From contig NC_092576.1 in assembly GCF_037975245.1 (NCBI RefSeq), positions 820,501 through 884,500 on the forward strand: DNA of 64,000 nucleotides, written 5' to 3'. Position 1 is the first letter of the stretch. Each line of letters starts with the position of its first letter. A program made the translations under genes and the position numbers. Positions 47,589-59,486 of this stretch are shown here, piece after piece. Source of the stretch: Apostichopus japonicus. Its lineage: Eukaryota; Echinodermata; Holothuroidea; Aspidochirotida; Stichopodidae. Under the pieces are notes generated by a model, which was given only the letters and a program-made list of their open reading frames with translations, made no database searches and was not told the DNA's origin.

Positions 47589-47700
47589 AAGTGGGAGTCA
47601 TGTCAAGTTTCCCGCGAGACGGGCTAAGTAGCACCTTACTCAGTTAGTTGGAGTTGTCTAAAGTTTCCCGAAAGACATGCTCAGTAGCACCAAACTCAGT
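47589..47700 (-). repeat. Two 56 bp tandem monomers at the LINE-B 5' side
   Basis: Read on the minus strand: unit 1 (47700-47645) starts ACTGAGTTTGGTGCTACTGA, and unit 2 (47644-47589) starts ACTGAGTAAGGTGCTACTTA. Both contain CGGGAAACTT at the same place and both are 56 bp. A partial third (ACTCAGTTTGGTACAACTTA) runs into the 5' UTR. They could be promoter monomers of LINE-B, or the insertion target. Confidence 0.72.
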
Positions 47701-49401
47701 GTGCTTTTTACGTGCTAAGAAAACGGACACGGACCAAAGGTTAACAGAAACAAGAACAATCCCAGTCTGTAAAACAACAACTGAAACCCATCAATCTCTT
47801 ACTAACGCAGCTTTTAACGTGACGCGAAAAGGACACGGACCCAAAGGCCAACAGAAGCAAAACAAATACAACACTACACACCGGCCCCAAAAAGCCAACC
47901 CCAAACCACAAACAGGAAAAATTAAAACGACCAATATTATATAACGACCACACAACCCCCACACCTACCAACTAACTCACTCCAAATTTCATCCGGGGAA
48001 CGCCGTCCTGATAGTAGACGACAGGCTTGCACCAGCGTCTACGAAAGGCAGTGTCGGGAAGCCGTGCATGGTCCGCCTCCATGCGCAACCTGATGTCACT
48101 TTGCACGAGGGGGACAACATCCTCTGCCCTCCAGACGTCCCCATCGAAAACTAGGCGGCATCTGCTGTTCCAGATGTGTCTCCTGATGACAGGGGAAAAC
48201 AACAACAGCATATCCCTAACCCAGGTTGGGCACACAGGAAGCAACAAACCATACAAAACAAAATCACTACTAATGGCCCACTGTGTGCAACCAATAACAC
48301 CAAAAACGAAGGCGTGAAACCAATCCCACACCAACCGGACAAAGGGACACTCCAGCAAAAGGTGTTGCATAGTCTCGATGGCTTTACAGCCAACACGGGA
48401 CATATCCCATCACCTAATCGCCACCTGACTAGGCGAAAATGGTTAGTGGTGAGGACCCCATGTGCAATCCTCCACGCCAAGTCCCGGAGACGGCTATCTA
48501 GTGACTTACAATACACGGACCGCCACACATCTGGGGAGATGGCGGTCCGGCAAGCCGACGGGCACAGTGGCGCGAGCATTGAACGAAACAATGGTGGGTA
48601 TAACACAGAGGGGGCCACGTTCAGCAGAACATGTGGCCCACCCTCTTCTTTCATTCTACGAAGAGAGTCACCAATCTGAGTATAGGCCCCAGAAGGGCGT
48701 GTCGCCTTTGGCCGGTTATTGGAAAAGGATCCTGGCCAGCGGTGGCGAAAAAGTAACCCACCCCAGTACCTAACAAAAAAAGCAAAAGGAAACGAAGAAT
48801 TTTCAAAAGCAACAAAAACACCTTTCAAGAGGAGAAAGCACAGTTTAGATGGTAGGTGGACCAAACCGAGCCCACCGCTCAAGGGGGTCTTACACAGAAC
48901 GGTCGTTTTGACAAGGTTTGGTTTGCGCTTTCCCCAAATGAAATAAAAAATGATCCTCTCCAGTCGCACCAAGGCATGATCCGGTGCGGCGATCACCGTA
49001 CCAGGATACCAAAGGAGGTTAACAATAAACCTATTAACAACTGTAACCTTCCCAGGGAGGGAGAGCCACCTGTGACTGAATGTGTCGAGCCTTGCCTCCA
49101 CCTGATCAGCCTTCTCGGCCCAAGTGGTGGCAACGGGAGGGATTGGCCGCGCCAACCTCCTAAACGCAGTCCTTTGGTCTTGGACTTGTTCAGTCTGGCA
49201 CCAGTAGCCTCTTGGAAGGTGGTCAAAACCTTCAATAAAGGCTTGAAGGAGGCGCGGTCCGACACAATACAAGTGACGTCATCGGCATACTGCACGCATT
49301 TAACTCTAGCCCCACCCGGTACGTTGAAAGGTCGAAATCCCAAGCATCTGTCCAGCGAGGTACTGAGCGTTTCGCTGAAGAGAACATACAACAACTGGTA
49401 G
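47701..49401 (-). pseudogene. LINE-A ORF2 3' half and 3' UTR, antisense copy
   Basis: 5'-truncated LINE-A on the minus strand. It starts at LLYVLFSETLSTSLDRCLGF (49394) with KCVQYADDVTCIVSDRASFK (catalytic YADD), then GLRLGGWRGQSLPL. A long open frame (49272-48151, 373 codons) covers RWLSLPGKVTVVNRFIVNLL, the connection region, GGLGLVHLPSKLCFLLLKGV and the C-terminal domain up to SRLRDLAWRIAHGVLTTNHF. The Cys/His end, MQHLLLECPFVRLVWDWFHA, is in a neighbouring frame (48403-47972). The 3' UTR ends with GCACGTAAAAAGCAC at 47701. This is the best preserved LINE-A C-terminus in the window. Confidence 0.87.
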
Positions 49402-49585
49402 TCCTTTCGTCGGTTTTTGAATGTTTGATTGGGGGGGGGGTTGGGCGTTTTGTCTCTGCAGGTCGGCGGGCGTATGTTTTTTTGGTTCGCTAGACCTGAG
49501 TTTCATTTGTCAGAATGGGATGGTTCGGTAGTGCCGTTTGGCCGTGACGTTTTGTATCCCGCATGGCGGGTCACGTAAAAAGCAC
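49402..49585 (+). mobile_element. LINE-B 3' UTR tail with terminal hairpin
   Basis: Complete LINE-B tail: TTGTCTCTGCAGGTCGGCGG, GGTAGTGCCGTTTGGCCGTG, the perfect hairpin CCCGC-ATG-GCGGG at 49558-49570, and the terminus CACGTAAAAAGCAC ending at 49585. The next LINE-B copy begins at the following base. Confidence 0.85.
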
Positions 49586-49800
49586 AACTGGTAGTTGGTT
49601 TTCGTGGAGTGCGGACGTGTTTTTTCGCTCTCGCTCTACATCTGATAACACCCAATTTTTCACTTAACTGTACTGTGCTATACTTCCCGCCAGGTGGGTG
49701 TGTGCGTATATTGTATATAGTTATCGTATATCGTTTTAAGTTTAAACCTGTCCTTAGTTTATTTTTGTTACTCCTCTGTGGTCTAGCCACCTTCGGTATC
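49586..49800 (+). promoter_or_regulatory. LINE-B 5' UTR (probable internal promoter region)
   Basis: Starts AACTGGTAGTTGGTTTTCGT and runs to the ORF1 ATG at 49801; conserved with the antisense copy. LINE 5' UTRs usually contain the internal promoter. I see no defined box, so the regulatory role is inferred. Confidence 0.5.
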
Positions 49801-50977
49801 ATGGCATCGCGCCGTGATTCCAAAATTGTTAAGTTGAGCTTCACCGGTGAACAAGCGGTTCCACCGGTGCAAGTTTTTAGTATTTTAAAGGGTAAGGGTG
49901 TTGTTGTGCCTGGAGAGGTTGATGCTTTACAAGCTCTCCAGGGTCGTAATACGTATGATCTACGTTTTACCAGTGACGTGACCCGACAGAAGGGTGTCAC
50001 GTTGCTGAGTGGGGTTGAAGGTTTGACAAGTTACCCCATACGAACGTTCCGTATGGGTAACTGTCATCCACGTAGGACTAGAGGTGCGTCAGGAACTTGT
50101 CGCAACTGTTTTAGGTCGGTTTGGGGCTGTCAAGGCCATTAAAATGTGCTCCTACGCACAGGCCCCTGGGGTGTTGAACGGGCACCGACAGGTTCGGATC
50201 AACCTCAAGCAGGACATTCCCTCCTTCCTTTTTATTGCCGGGCATAAAGCTCACGTGCGTTACCCCGGTCAGCCCCGTACCTGCTTCAGGTGTGGGGAGA
50301 CCGGGCACGAAGCCAAGGGCTGCCCAAATAAAAAGTGTGGGCGCTGCCTTCGTCTTGGGCATGATACCGCTGCTTGCCCAAGCGAAGTTGTGTGCTCACT
50401 CTGTGGGAAGGAGGGACATGTCTTTCGCGCTTGTCCCTCCTCTTATGTCTTTATGACAAAGAGTGGGGGTCAAGCAAAGGCGCCAAGTTCTGGCGCACCT
50501 ACTGCCTCGGAGGAAGCTCCACGCAAGGAGGGGGAGCCGGGTGAGGGTTCACCTTCCGCACCTGGTTCACCCTCCCCCGTAGTTGCAGACCCCAACCCCG
50601 TGTCCGCACCGAGAAAGTCTCCACCAGCTTCCCCCATCAACCCCGTTCCCGCACCGTCTCCACCACACAGCGAAGCGGACACGGGGTCTCCACCATTTTC
50701 CCCCATTAACCCGTCCAGTTCCATCCCCAGTCCGCCGCCGGTATCGCCAGATCCGGAGACTCTGTCTGACGACGACTCGGTCGTCGGGTCTCCGGAGGCT
50801 ATGTCTGACAGCGACTCCGGAGGCTCGGTGATCGTCGAGCCGAAACGTGCCACTGGGACGAGCTGGTACGACGAGATGGGGGAACCCTCTCTGAAAAGGT
50901 CGGCCTCAAGTGACGACTCCGACGACGATATGTCGTCTAGAGCGCGCTTGAAGCTTACAGAATCGTCGTCGGCGTAG
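49801..50977 (+). pseudogene. LINE-B ORF1 (gag-like, three CCHC knuckles), one frameshift
   Basis: About 390 codons. ATG at 49801 (MASRRDSKIVKLSFTGEQAV), then FSILKGKGVVVPGEVDALQ and LRFTSDVTRQKGVTLLSGVE. An extra A near 50027-50030 (GACAAGTTACC against GACAGTTACT in the antisense copy) shifts the frame. The rest is open from before 50084 to the TAG at 50977. Zinc knuckles CFRCGETGHEAKGC, CGRCLRLGHDTAAC and CSLCGKEGHVFRAC lie at about 50283-50440. A low-complexity Pro/Ser and Asp/Ser tail follows. The protein would coat LINE RNA as a ribonucleoprotein. Apart from that base it looks intact. Confidence 0.88.
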
Positions 50978-51000
50978 TTTTGCCCCATTGCCCTCTCATG

Positions 51001-52267
51001 GCCCATACATTTTCAGTTGCCACTTTCAACGTCAATGGCATGAGGGATCATCGCAAGCGCAGTCGCATTTTCCAATATTGTATTTCAATGAAGGTCGACT
51101 GCGTTTGCCTGCAAGAAACGCATATTTTGGAAGAAGATGTCCCTCTATGGGCTTATGAGTGGGGTGGTGTGCTGCATGCTTCGTTTGGTTCGTCTTCATC
51201 CTGTGGCACTGTCATCCTCCTGTCACCTCGTCAGGCGGGTTGTGCCACTAGGGTGGAGACGGATCACGAGGGCCGATTGGTTTGCATTCTTTTCAAGTAT
51301 CCACAGGGTAACATCTCCCTTTGCAATGTGTATGCTCCCAATCGGCCTTCTGCTAGACGAGAATTTTTTAACACACTGCCTTCCTTTGTTCCTGGTAGTG
51401 CTCCATGTGTCATGGTCGGAGACTTTAACTGTGTCCCAGACTCGGTCTTGACAGACTCGGGGCTCCTGTGTCTGCTAGTCCCGACGCTGGGATCGCAGAA
51501 TTGGACAGATTCACTTCGGCACACTTTTTAGCCGATGTCTGGAGGCATATGCACCCGTGTAGTACGGTGTATACGTGGGTGAGGCCTAACGGAGAAGATG
51601 CCTCCAGGATAGATCGAGTGTATGCGCCCGTAAGTTTTAAATTTTCGGGTTGCGAGACGCTCAGCTGTCCGCTCTCTGACCATGACACTGTAGTAGCACG
51701 TTTTGTTTTGCCTTCCATTTTCCCGATCGGGCGGGGCCTATGGAAGCTTAACTGTCGGATTCTTGGCGAGGCAGAGTTCCGCCAGGGTTTCGAGACCAGG
51801 TACAAAGGATGGCAAACATTGAAGCCGGCCTTTGCTTCTACATCCCAGTGGTGGGATGATGTCAAGTTGCGCATCAAACGCTACGCAATTCAGTATTGCG
51901 TGACCCGCGCACGGCGTCGAAGAGAAAAATTCTCGAAGCTGTGCGCGGAGGTGAAGTTTGGAGAACCTTTGGCTGTCATCACTTTGCAAACTTAGCTCGA
52001 CGAAAATTACCACGGTGCCCGCATTGAGGTTTACCAGTCCGTTAGCTCATAAACGGGTTGCAGACGCGTCCCATCTGTGCGCGCTACTGATGGGACCATG
52101 GTAGTGACGCTCATGACATTGTCCCCTTACATAAAGATTATTATTCGAGTTTGTTTACGCGTGGCAATGTCGACTTGTCGGCACAGGCCGATGTTTTGAG
52201 CACTGTCAGCCAAATCGTGACAGAAATGACTCCTTACGTGGAGAACGTCAACTCCTACTCCCTATAA
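51001..52267 (+). pseudogene. LINE-B ORF2, N-terminal endonuclease part, truncated
   Basis: Begins 23 nt after ORF1 (ATG 51001; an in-frame ATG at 50980 is an alternative). APE-type endonuclease with all expected blocks: TFNVNGMRD, CVCLQETHILEED, NVYAPNRPSARR, MVGDFNCVPDSV, then after a frameshift near 51470 SRIDRVYAPVSF and CPLSDHDTVVARFV. It continues through WKLNCRILGEAEFRQGFETR, a stop at about 51993 and another frame, to SLFTRGNVDLSAQADVLSTV, ending TAA at about 52267. The RT domain is missing: copy B of the 7 kb duplication starts at 52311. Endonuclease residues are intact, but the protein is broken. Confidence 0.85.
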
Positions 52268-52740
52268 TAACTTGACTCTGCGCTTAGAGTATGAAAAGTT
52301 TTCAAACAATCGACAATATTCCTCATATGTGCTTACAGAGTACTGTTGCGGCAAGTTAAGTTGTCTTTTGCCCCCTATTTACGTCATTCTCATGTTCATA
52401 TCAGTGAACTGAGTTTATACTTTTTTTTCGCTCACAAATCGCCTGCGACGCTACATTGTACGTTAAAGTCGCAATGTGTATCTGCAAAATTTCAACTTCG
52501 ACTTTTCCAGCATTTCGCTCATAAAGCTCAGTGTAAATAACACCGTTCTATGCAATTTTCATATTAATATTCATGATTTTTATTGAATTACCTGTCGTTA
52601 AACATTTTGAGCAGAATAAAATGAAACGAGTCCTTAGATTATACACACTCCATGCAAAATTTCGCCTAATACATCATGCGCCAACCAAATCTCTCTGTTT
52701 TGTTAACAACCAGTAGGCCTGTGTGCGGCCCGTTCTCTTG

Positions 52741-52851
<111 letters not shown>

Positions 52852-55800
52852 TATTTCGGTCTTAACGATGTAGTTTGCGAAATTATGTCATTTTCTTCCA
52901 TTGCAAGGAAAAAATAGGTGTTTTCAGACGTATCCTTTGTGAAATTGGGTATAAAGGTGGACGATACGAGTATATACAGGATACATTTGTGTAATGAACA
53001 TGCTGATGTGGGCGTTCGCAGTGATTTTACGGTAAATCGTTCGCGCCAGAAGGGCAACAGAAAATCAATTTTAGATTGCGACAGCTTTTCTCCAATAAAC
53101 CCACTTTGTCAGAGTGCATTTAGAATAGGCAATATTGAATCTGCCTCGGAGGTTTGTTTACCCAAATTCATCAACAAACAAAATTGAGTCAATCGTTTTG
53201 GTTTTGGTAGAGATGTTGGAAAGTTCATTTCCTTATTACCATCAGAGTGAGGCATTTTCAAAGTTGCGTGGGGGATTCAAAACGGAAGGGACAGAATTGA
53301 AGCCGAATGCACTTAGGATTGTTCCCACAAAGACATTTATACTTGCCTGGACGGTTGCACGATACACGTTTTTGAAAATATTTTAAAATCTATTGGTGCT
53401 GAGTCGAAGTTTAGACGTTCTTTTCGCAAGCTAATCGCAATTTCCATTCTAGATTATGTAAAAATCTTTACATTTGATAGCGCCATTTGGACATTCAACT
53501 CTGGGTTTACCAAATCTAACAATATTCCTCGTTGTTCGTATATATTAAAAATATCAATAGTGCTGCCTTCTTTAAGTACGTTTCTTATGGGGATAGAATC
53601 TTTGAAGTGTGGCACAATCACCAGCATCTCCAAAGTCCCCAAACATCCCGATTTTCAAATAAGAGGGTGTGCTGCTCTGTGTTTGCTGAATTCATTCGAC
53701 TAAAAGGTAGATGTTAAAAGACATCTTTATGTTCAAAGTTATCTATATAATTAGGTCTGCACGCAAGGACGTTCCAATGAACACTACCAACATTTTCAAC
53801 GGATTAAAAAAGGAGGGAGCGTACACCAACACCCCGGGATCCGTGACTGGATTTTGTTTAAACTATAGATGTTCGCAGGGTATGTTGCAAAGTTCACCAA
53901 AAGAATGCCGTCCATACATGCCTTGATAGAGCAAGTTCGGTTGATTGCTGTTGTGATTTTTTCCAGAGGATGCTGCAATCTCATTTATATTAAACGAGGT
54001 TTAAATGTTACTTTGGACTTTTTAATTGAATTTTGCCATAAGGCAATTGCTGTCAAGTAATTATTATTCTTCAACTAGATATGTTAAAGCTGTATACAGT
54101 ATGACTACACAGGTTATATTAGGATGAATTTTCAGTTCATCAAGATAAAGTAAAACCGAACTCATCAGGAATTCAACGATTTATCAAACAGTTATATGTA
54201 TTAGGGATTCTTTTCCGTTTACTAATTCTAGACTTCTTTTTCTCTTAGAAATGAAGTTTTACTATACGATGTTGGTCAACGGACATTTCCAATAGGACCT
54301 TCAATCTCTCAACTGAGAGCGGCTTTGAAAACTTAAGGTAACGAAAGGGTATTGCTACAGGTAAAAGTAAATCGGTCCAAACTTAGTTTCCGTGTAATAC
54401 TTGGCTTCTAAGGCTTCAATGTTACGCATCCATTATAGTCAGGAAAGAAAATCGAACGATTTCACCGATTCCTACCTTAGCATGTATAAAACTATCCCAA
54501 TATAAGCTACTCAACACCATACAACACCAGTACACTCATCACCAGTAAGGTTAGGTTCCTGTTCAATCATAATCCTGAAATTAATCTTGAGTTACACACA
54601 TGCAATAATCTTGGGGTTCTTGCTGACCTTTTTCTTCCCTAAACAACAACAATGGACCTTTATGTGGAAAAGTAGGCGATTTATAACCTCTTATCCATAA
54701 AACCGCATTGTTGTTGCTACATTCTAGAGACCAAGACTAGCACAATGCAGTAGAAATGTATTCGCTAAATTTGAAATGATACAACCGTGTGTGTGTGTTT
54801 CGTAACATTGAAACATCATATTAATATACTTTTAGTTTAGTATTTCGTTTTCAATTGTGACCTGAACTATTTGCCACAGGCACAAAAGTAAAAAACCAAA
54901 CTGTACAAAAAAGAAAACGTACCTTTCTATAATTTAAAAAAAATACCTGCAAGAATTACGGTTTGTTTTCCCAGTATGATATTTTCTCTATTCCATTCTT
55001 TTTATCTTCCTAAATATATTCTATATATTATAAACATATTCTTAATCTACTATTTAGATCGTGTTTTGAACAGTGAACTTTCTTCCGAGATTTTTACTCC
55101 CATTACGCATTAGTGGTCATTTTTTGAACTGACTGCGTCATAATCAACTTTTTCCTTCACCTTCTTGAAGCACTCTTTAAATATCCTTTAAAGTTTCAAG
55201 CTTTTGGTTTCGTTGTTTCTACACGTGCTGTCATTCAGGCTGAAATAATTCGTACAAATGACGGTTTCGCGATGCTTTCTGTTGCTATATTTCTGGCATT
55301 GTTGCTCCGTTAGGAGATGTGGCTTTATGCCTATATAGCGGTGCTTATGTAGTATTGTATCTCCCATCCTGTTATTTGTAGACCTTTTTAACTCTGATGT
55401 GCCGTTAAAACCCTTTGTGGCCTTGTCTTTGCATGTTGTTGAACTATTATAGGCGTAAGCCTTAGACTCCGTGTCAGGCTGCGGGTTCCCGCGCATGAGG
55501 TTAGCCATTGCTCTTTCTGGTGGCTTTTTAAGCCTTCCGCGACCATTGACCATTGTCTGTTCGGGTTAAGGCCGTAGCGGTACCTCTTGTTGGTTCTTCG
55601 TTACTACCTTCAGTTTTCCCCTAGGCGTATCGGTCCCCTCTGTATCTGTTTTCTAGTTCGAGTGGCTACTGCTACCAGTTACGGTAGTACGCTAGTAGTG
55701 TGAAATATCCTTCATTGACCAGATAAAATGTTTGGCAGGAATGTCTCGTATACATGTACCACATGTTCCATCTTCCGTCCGGGCTGGAATTGGGATAAAC

Positions 55801-56829
55801 ATGTGCAATGTTCAACATACAGGTCGTACTCCAGACGCGATCCTTGTTCCGCATGTGTTACCTTCGACCAGAAAAAAGAAAAAAAGTCGTGGCTATCGGC
55901 TAGACGAACGAAACTGCAGAAGCAACCTGCTCAGTAACATTCTACCCTTGCGCCGACTGAAGTCCCGGAGACAGTGGAGAGGTCTATCTGACAAATACGG
56001 TAGCATCTAGCTAGGACAAAGAAAAAGGAAAGGCTATGAAACCTATTTGAGGTACTGCATTGTGTTGGATTGGCTTCGCTACCATCCAGAAAAATGGTTG
56101 TTTATGGTCTGCGATTTTCCAGGGAGCATGAAAGGCGACCAGTACATAGTGGCAGAAGTAGAAGCAAGTGCCGGTCTCCAAGAGCTTGATCTCCATACAT
56201 CGGCAACTTTACGAAGAGCAGCAGATGGCCATCGTCCGTCTCTAGAGAGCTAGCTACCGAAATGGTTTATATGAACGCGGTCGATCTCAGAGTTGCAATT
56301 TGAGGATAAACCTTTCCGTCTTTCAGGACAACAAAAAGGAGGAACTCTACGATGAAAGGCACTTCCCTCAATCCAGTGCCTATGGCAAAGGTCATTGGTA
56401 TCTTCAAAAGAGCCTAGCATTTGACTCACCTTCGGCTCCTGAGGCAGCGCAACGTATCACTCGGCTGCGCATCACAAACGTTACAACTCTATGCATCCCA
56501 TTTCGACGGACTGCAGCCTATTCAAAATAAAATATAGTGGACTGCCGTCATTGCCAAGGGAGTTTGATTACTCAAGGTTAACTATTACGGGGCCTTTAAC
56601 GGCCAATGTGCGACAGCTGTAAAGGTGTACCCACTTACTAGATCAATTTCTGGAATTAGGAGCCGCAGGAACTCAAACTACAAAGTATTCCTCAATTCGA
56701 TATCAAATTCAAACACGGGACCTAAGACTTCAAGAAAACGAATCAAAGGTTGCTCAAGTCGAACTATGAGGGAGTAGAATACCACTCTATAGCACTCTCT
56801 CCAGTCTTCACACCTCGTCTAAAATTGCC

Positions 56830-57111
56830 TCAATTGATCAAATGTTTGCACCACATGTGCTTCCATTTATGCTCTTTAACATCACAACCACAGAAAGGTC
56901 GTCCCCGGACATGTTTTTTTCAGTTATGCGTTCTGTTGGTTTAAAGGTCCCTGGAGAAGTTGACGCGCATCAGCTTAAAACTATCCGGGGTATGAATGTT
57001 TTTGTTTTACGTTTCACCTCTGGAATCCGCTATTTCCGCTATACTGGACACGATGGTCGCTAATGGACCTCCTGTTCCTACAGGGAGGTCAACTCGATCA
57101 ATGTTGACGAG
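56830..57111 (+). pseudogene. LINE-A ORF1 remnant, copy B
   Basis: Retains the N-terminal part (VMRSVGLKVPGEVDAHQLKT, GMNVFVLRFTSG). It then jumps to the 3' end of ORF1 (ATACTGGACACGATGGTCGC), lacking the 535 bp present in copy A. Confidence 0.65.
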
Positions 57112-57229
57112 TGCTTTTTACGTGACCCGCCATGCGGGATTCCAAAACGTCTGTTGACGAGTAGCTAAGAACTCTGCTCGCTCGTAGGAAAAGGGGAACA
57201 CTGCTAGGGGCCTGAAAACATAGCAGATA

Positions 57230-59486
57230 ATGACACCAGACAACTTATCCCTCGTCACCCTTAATGTGAATAAGATGAGGGGTACCGCAAAAGGTGGCGG
57301 ATTTTACAGTTCTGCTAGTTGCTCCAAGTTGATGTGGTCCTTTGCAAGAGACCTTCATATCTTGTGAGAGTGATGTTCATCTTTGGTCCTTGGAGTGGGG
57401 GGGGGGGGCCTTTATGCCTCCTTTGGATCAGGGGCATCTTGCGGGACTGTAATTTTGGTGTCCCCAAAATTTACATGTAGGAAAGATTTCTTCACGGTCT
57501 TGCCATCCTTTGTACCGGGCAGGGCAAATTGTATCCTGGGGGGGGGGGGGACTTCAGCGGTACCCCCAAACATGGCGGATTTACAGTTCTGCAAGTTGCT
57601 CCAAGTTGATGTGGTCCTTTGCAAGAGACCCACATATCTTGTGAGAGTGATGTTCATCATTGGTCCTTGGAGTAGGGGGGGGGAGGTCTTTATGCCTCCT
57701 TTGGATCAGGGGCATCTTGAGGGGACTGTAATTTTGGTGTCGTCAAAATTTGTGTGGGAAAAGTGGAGAAAGACAATGAAGGTCGGGTGGTGTGCATACA
57801 CTTAAGGCTCACGCGGAGTGAGTTGGTAGTGTGCAATGTGTATGCTCCCAACCGGCCAGCATGTAGGAAAGATTTCTTCACGGTCTTGCTATCCTTTGTA
57901 CCGGGCAGGGCAAATTATATCCTGGGGGGGAGGACTTCAACTGTACCCCAAAAGGTGGCGGATTTTACAGTTCTGCAAGTTGCTCCAAGTTGATGTGGTC
58001 CTTTGCAAGAGACCCACATATCTTGTGAGAGTGATGTTCATCTTTAGTCCTTGGAGTTGGGGGGGGGGGGGGGGAGGTCTTTATACCTCCTTTGGTTGCG
58101 GGACTGTAATTTTGGTGTCCCCAAAATTTGTGTGGGAAAAGTGGAGAAAGACCATGAAGGTCAGGTGGTGTGCATACACTTAAGGCTCACGCGGGGTGAA
58201 TTGGTAGTGTGCAATGTGTATGCCCCCAACCGGCCAGCATGTATGTATGTATGTATATTAGATCCTCCTGCAAGCAGGAACTCGCGATGTAGGAAAGATT
58301 TCTTCACGGTCTTGCCATCCTTTGTACCGGGCAGGGCAAATTGTATCCGGGGGGACTTCAACTGTGTCCCTCACTCTGCTTAAGATAGACGTTCGAGGAA
58401 AGAGTCCCCCAATTGTACCACCGACATGATTGTGCTAGTCTTATTTGTCAAGCACCGAGTTCTTGTGGATGTTTGGAGGTCCCAAAATGCCCAGGTGGTT
58501 GCTTGTACGTGGCATAGTCCAAATGGATCAGTTTCATCTAGACTCGACAGGTTTTATACCCCGTGCATGTTTCCTCAATCTTGGTGTTCGATTATTCCGT
58601 GTTCTTCGTCTGATCATGACGCAGTTGTTTTGCGCTTGCAGCTGCCGGAGCCCTTTTTCATGTGGAGAAGGGACTTTGGCGGCTGAACACGGATATTGTC
58701 AAAGAGCAAAAGTTCAAGGAGCAATTTGTCGAGAAGTACAGAGGATGGCAGTCCGAATACGTTAGTCTGGTGGGACGAGGCAAGTCCCTCATCAAGCAGT
58801 TTGCAATCGGGTATTGTGTTGAGAGAGCTCACCAATGGAGACAAAAGTTTCATTTCCTGTGCAATAGAGCAAGGGATGTTTCTTCATCGTCTGATCTGCA
58901 TGCACTTGGGGTGTTTCTCGATGAGAAACTGCACGGAGCCCGGGTGCGAGCCAGAATCCAGTTTGTTGAGGCGGACGAGAAGCCCACTATTCGTTTTTAC
59001 TGGGACGACACCAAGTCTGTGGTCGACCGCAGAATTAGGGCAGTGCGTCATTCTAGAGGGGTCGTCGTATGGAGCCCTCAGGCAGTCCTAGGGGTATTTA
59101 GGTCGTTCTTTTCGAACCTGTACTCCAGGGCTGCTGTTAGCAAGGATCTCCAGGAAGACTTGTTGTCTGGTATAGATAAGAAACACCCCCCCCCCCTGCG
59201 GTAGCAGCGATGAAGAAGGGAAGGTCCCCCGGTCCCGATTACCTCCCTGCAGAATTCTATAAGACCTTCTGGGGGGTTCTCGGTGGGGACTTGAGAGTGT
59301 TTGCTACCGCTTTCCAGTTGAATTACATGAGCCAATCACAGCGGCTTGGAAATATTGTTCTCCTCCCAAAGTCGGGAGACCTTTTGGACCCTAAAAATAG
59401 GCGTCCTATAACGCTGTTAAATGTGGACTACAAAATCCTGGCCAAGGCATTAGGAAATCACTTAGCAGATGTGATGCCGATTATTG
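57230..59486 (+). pseudogene. LINE-A ORF2, copy B, with rearranged endonuclease
   Basis: The start resembles copy A (ATGACACCAGACAACTTATC). The endonuclease is disrupted by duplicated blocks (see 57285-58380). Later parts match copy A: SSRLDRFY, SDHDAVVLRLQLPEP, KEQKFKEQFVEKYRGWQS and RIQFVEADEKPTIRFYWDD. Then come AVLGVFRSFFSNLYSRAAVS, KKGRSPGPDYLPAEFYKTFW and NRRPITLLNVDYKILAKALG. It stops at 59486, before the catalytic YADD, where an antisense LINE-B interrupts. Frameshifts and a deletion near 59185 are present. Confidence 0.85.
57285..58380 (+). repeat. Three direct units within the LINE-A endonuclease, copy B
   Basis: Units start at about 57285, 57558 and 57950, each beginning (GGTGGC/ATGGC)GGATTT(T)ACAGTTCTGC. 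Each holds GTTGCTCCAAGTTGATGTGG and a G homopolymer, and ends at TGTACCGGGCAGGGCAAATT. Unit 1 lacks about 100 bp; unit 3 has an added ATGTATGTATGTAT stretch plus about 30 bp. Copy A has a single unit. Confidence 0.85.

Noticed and set aside
49558-49570. Perfect GC hairpin considered as a bacterial-type terminator
   Set aside because: It lies in a eukaryotic LINE 3' UTR and recurs only at LINE-B ends, so it is an element terminus.
58245-58300. ATGTATGTATGTAT run and CCTGCAAGCAGG palindrome considered as a separate mobile element
   Set aside because: No inverted ends or target duplication could be defined; kept as part of endonuclease unit 3.
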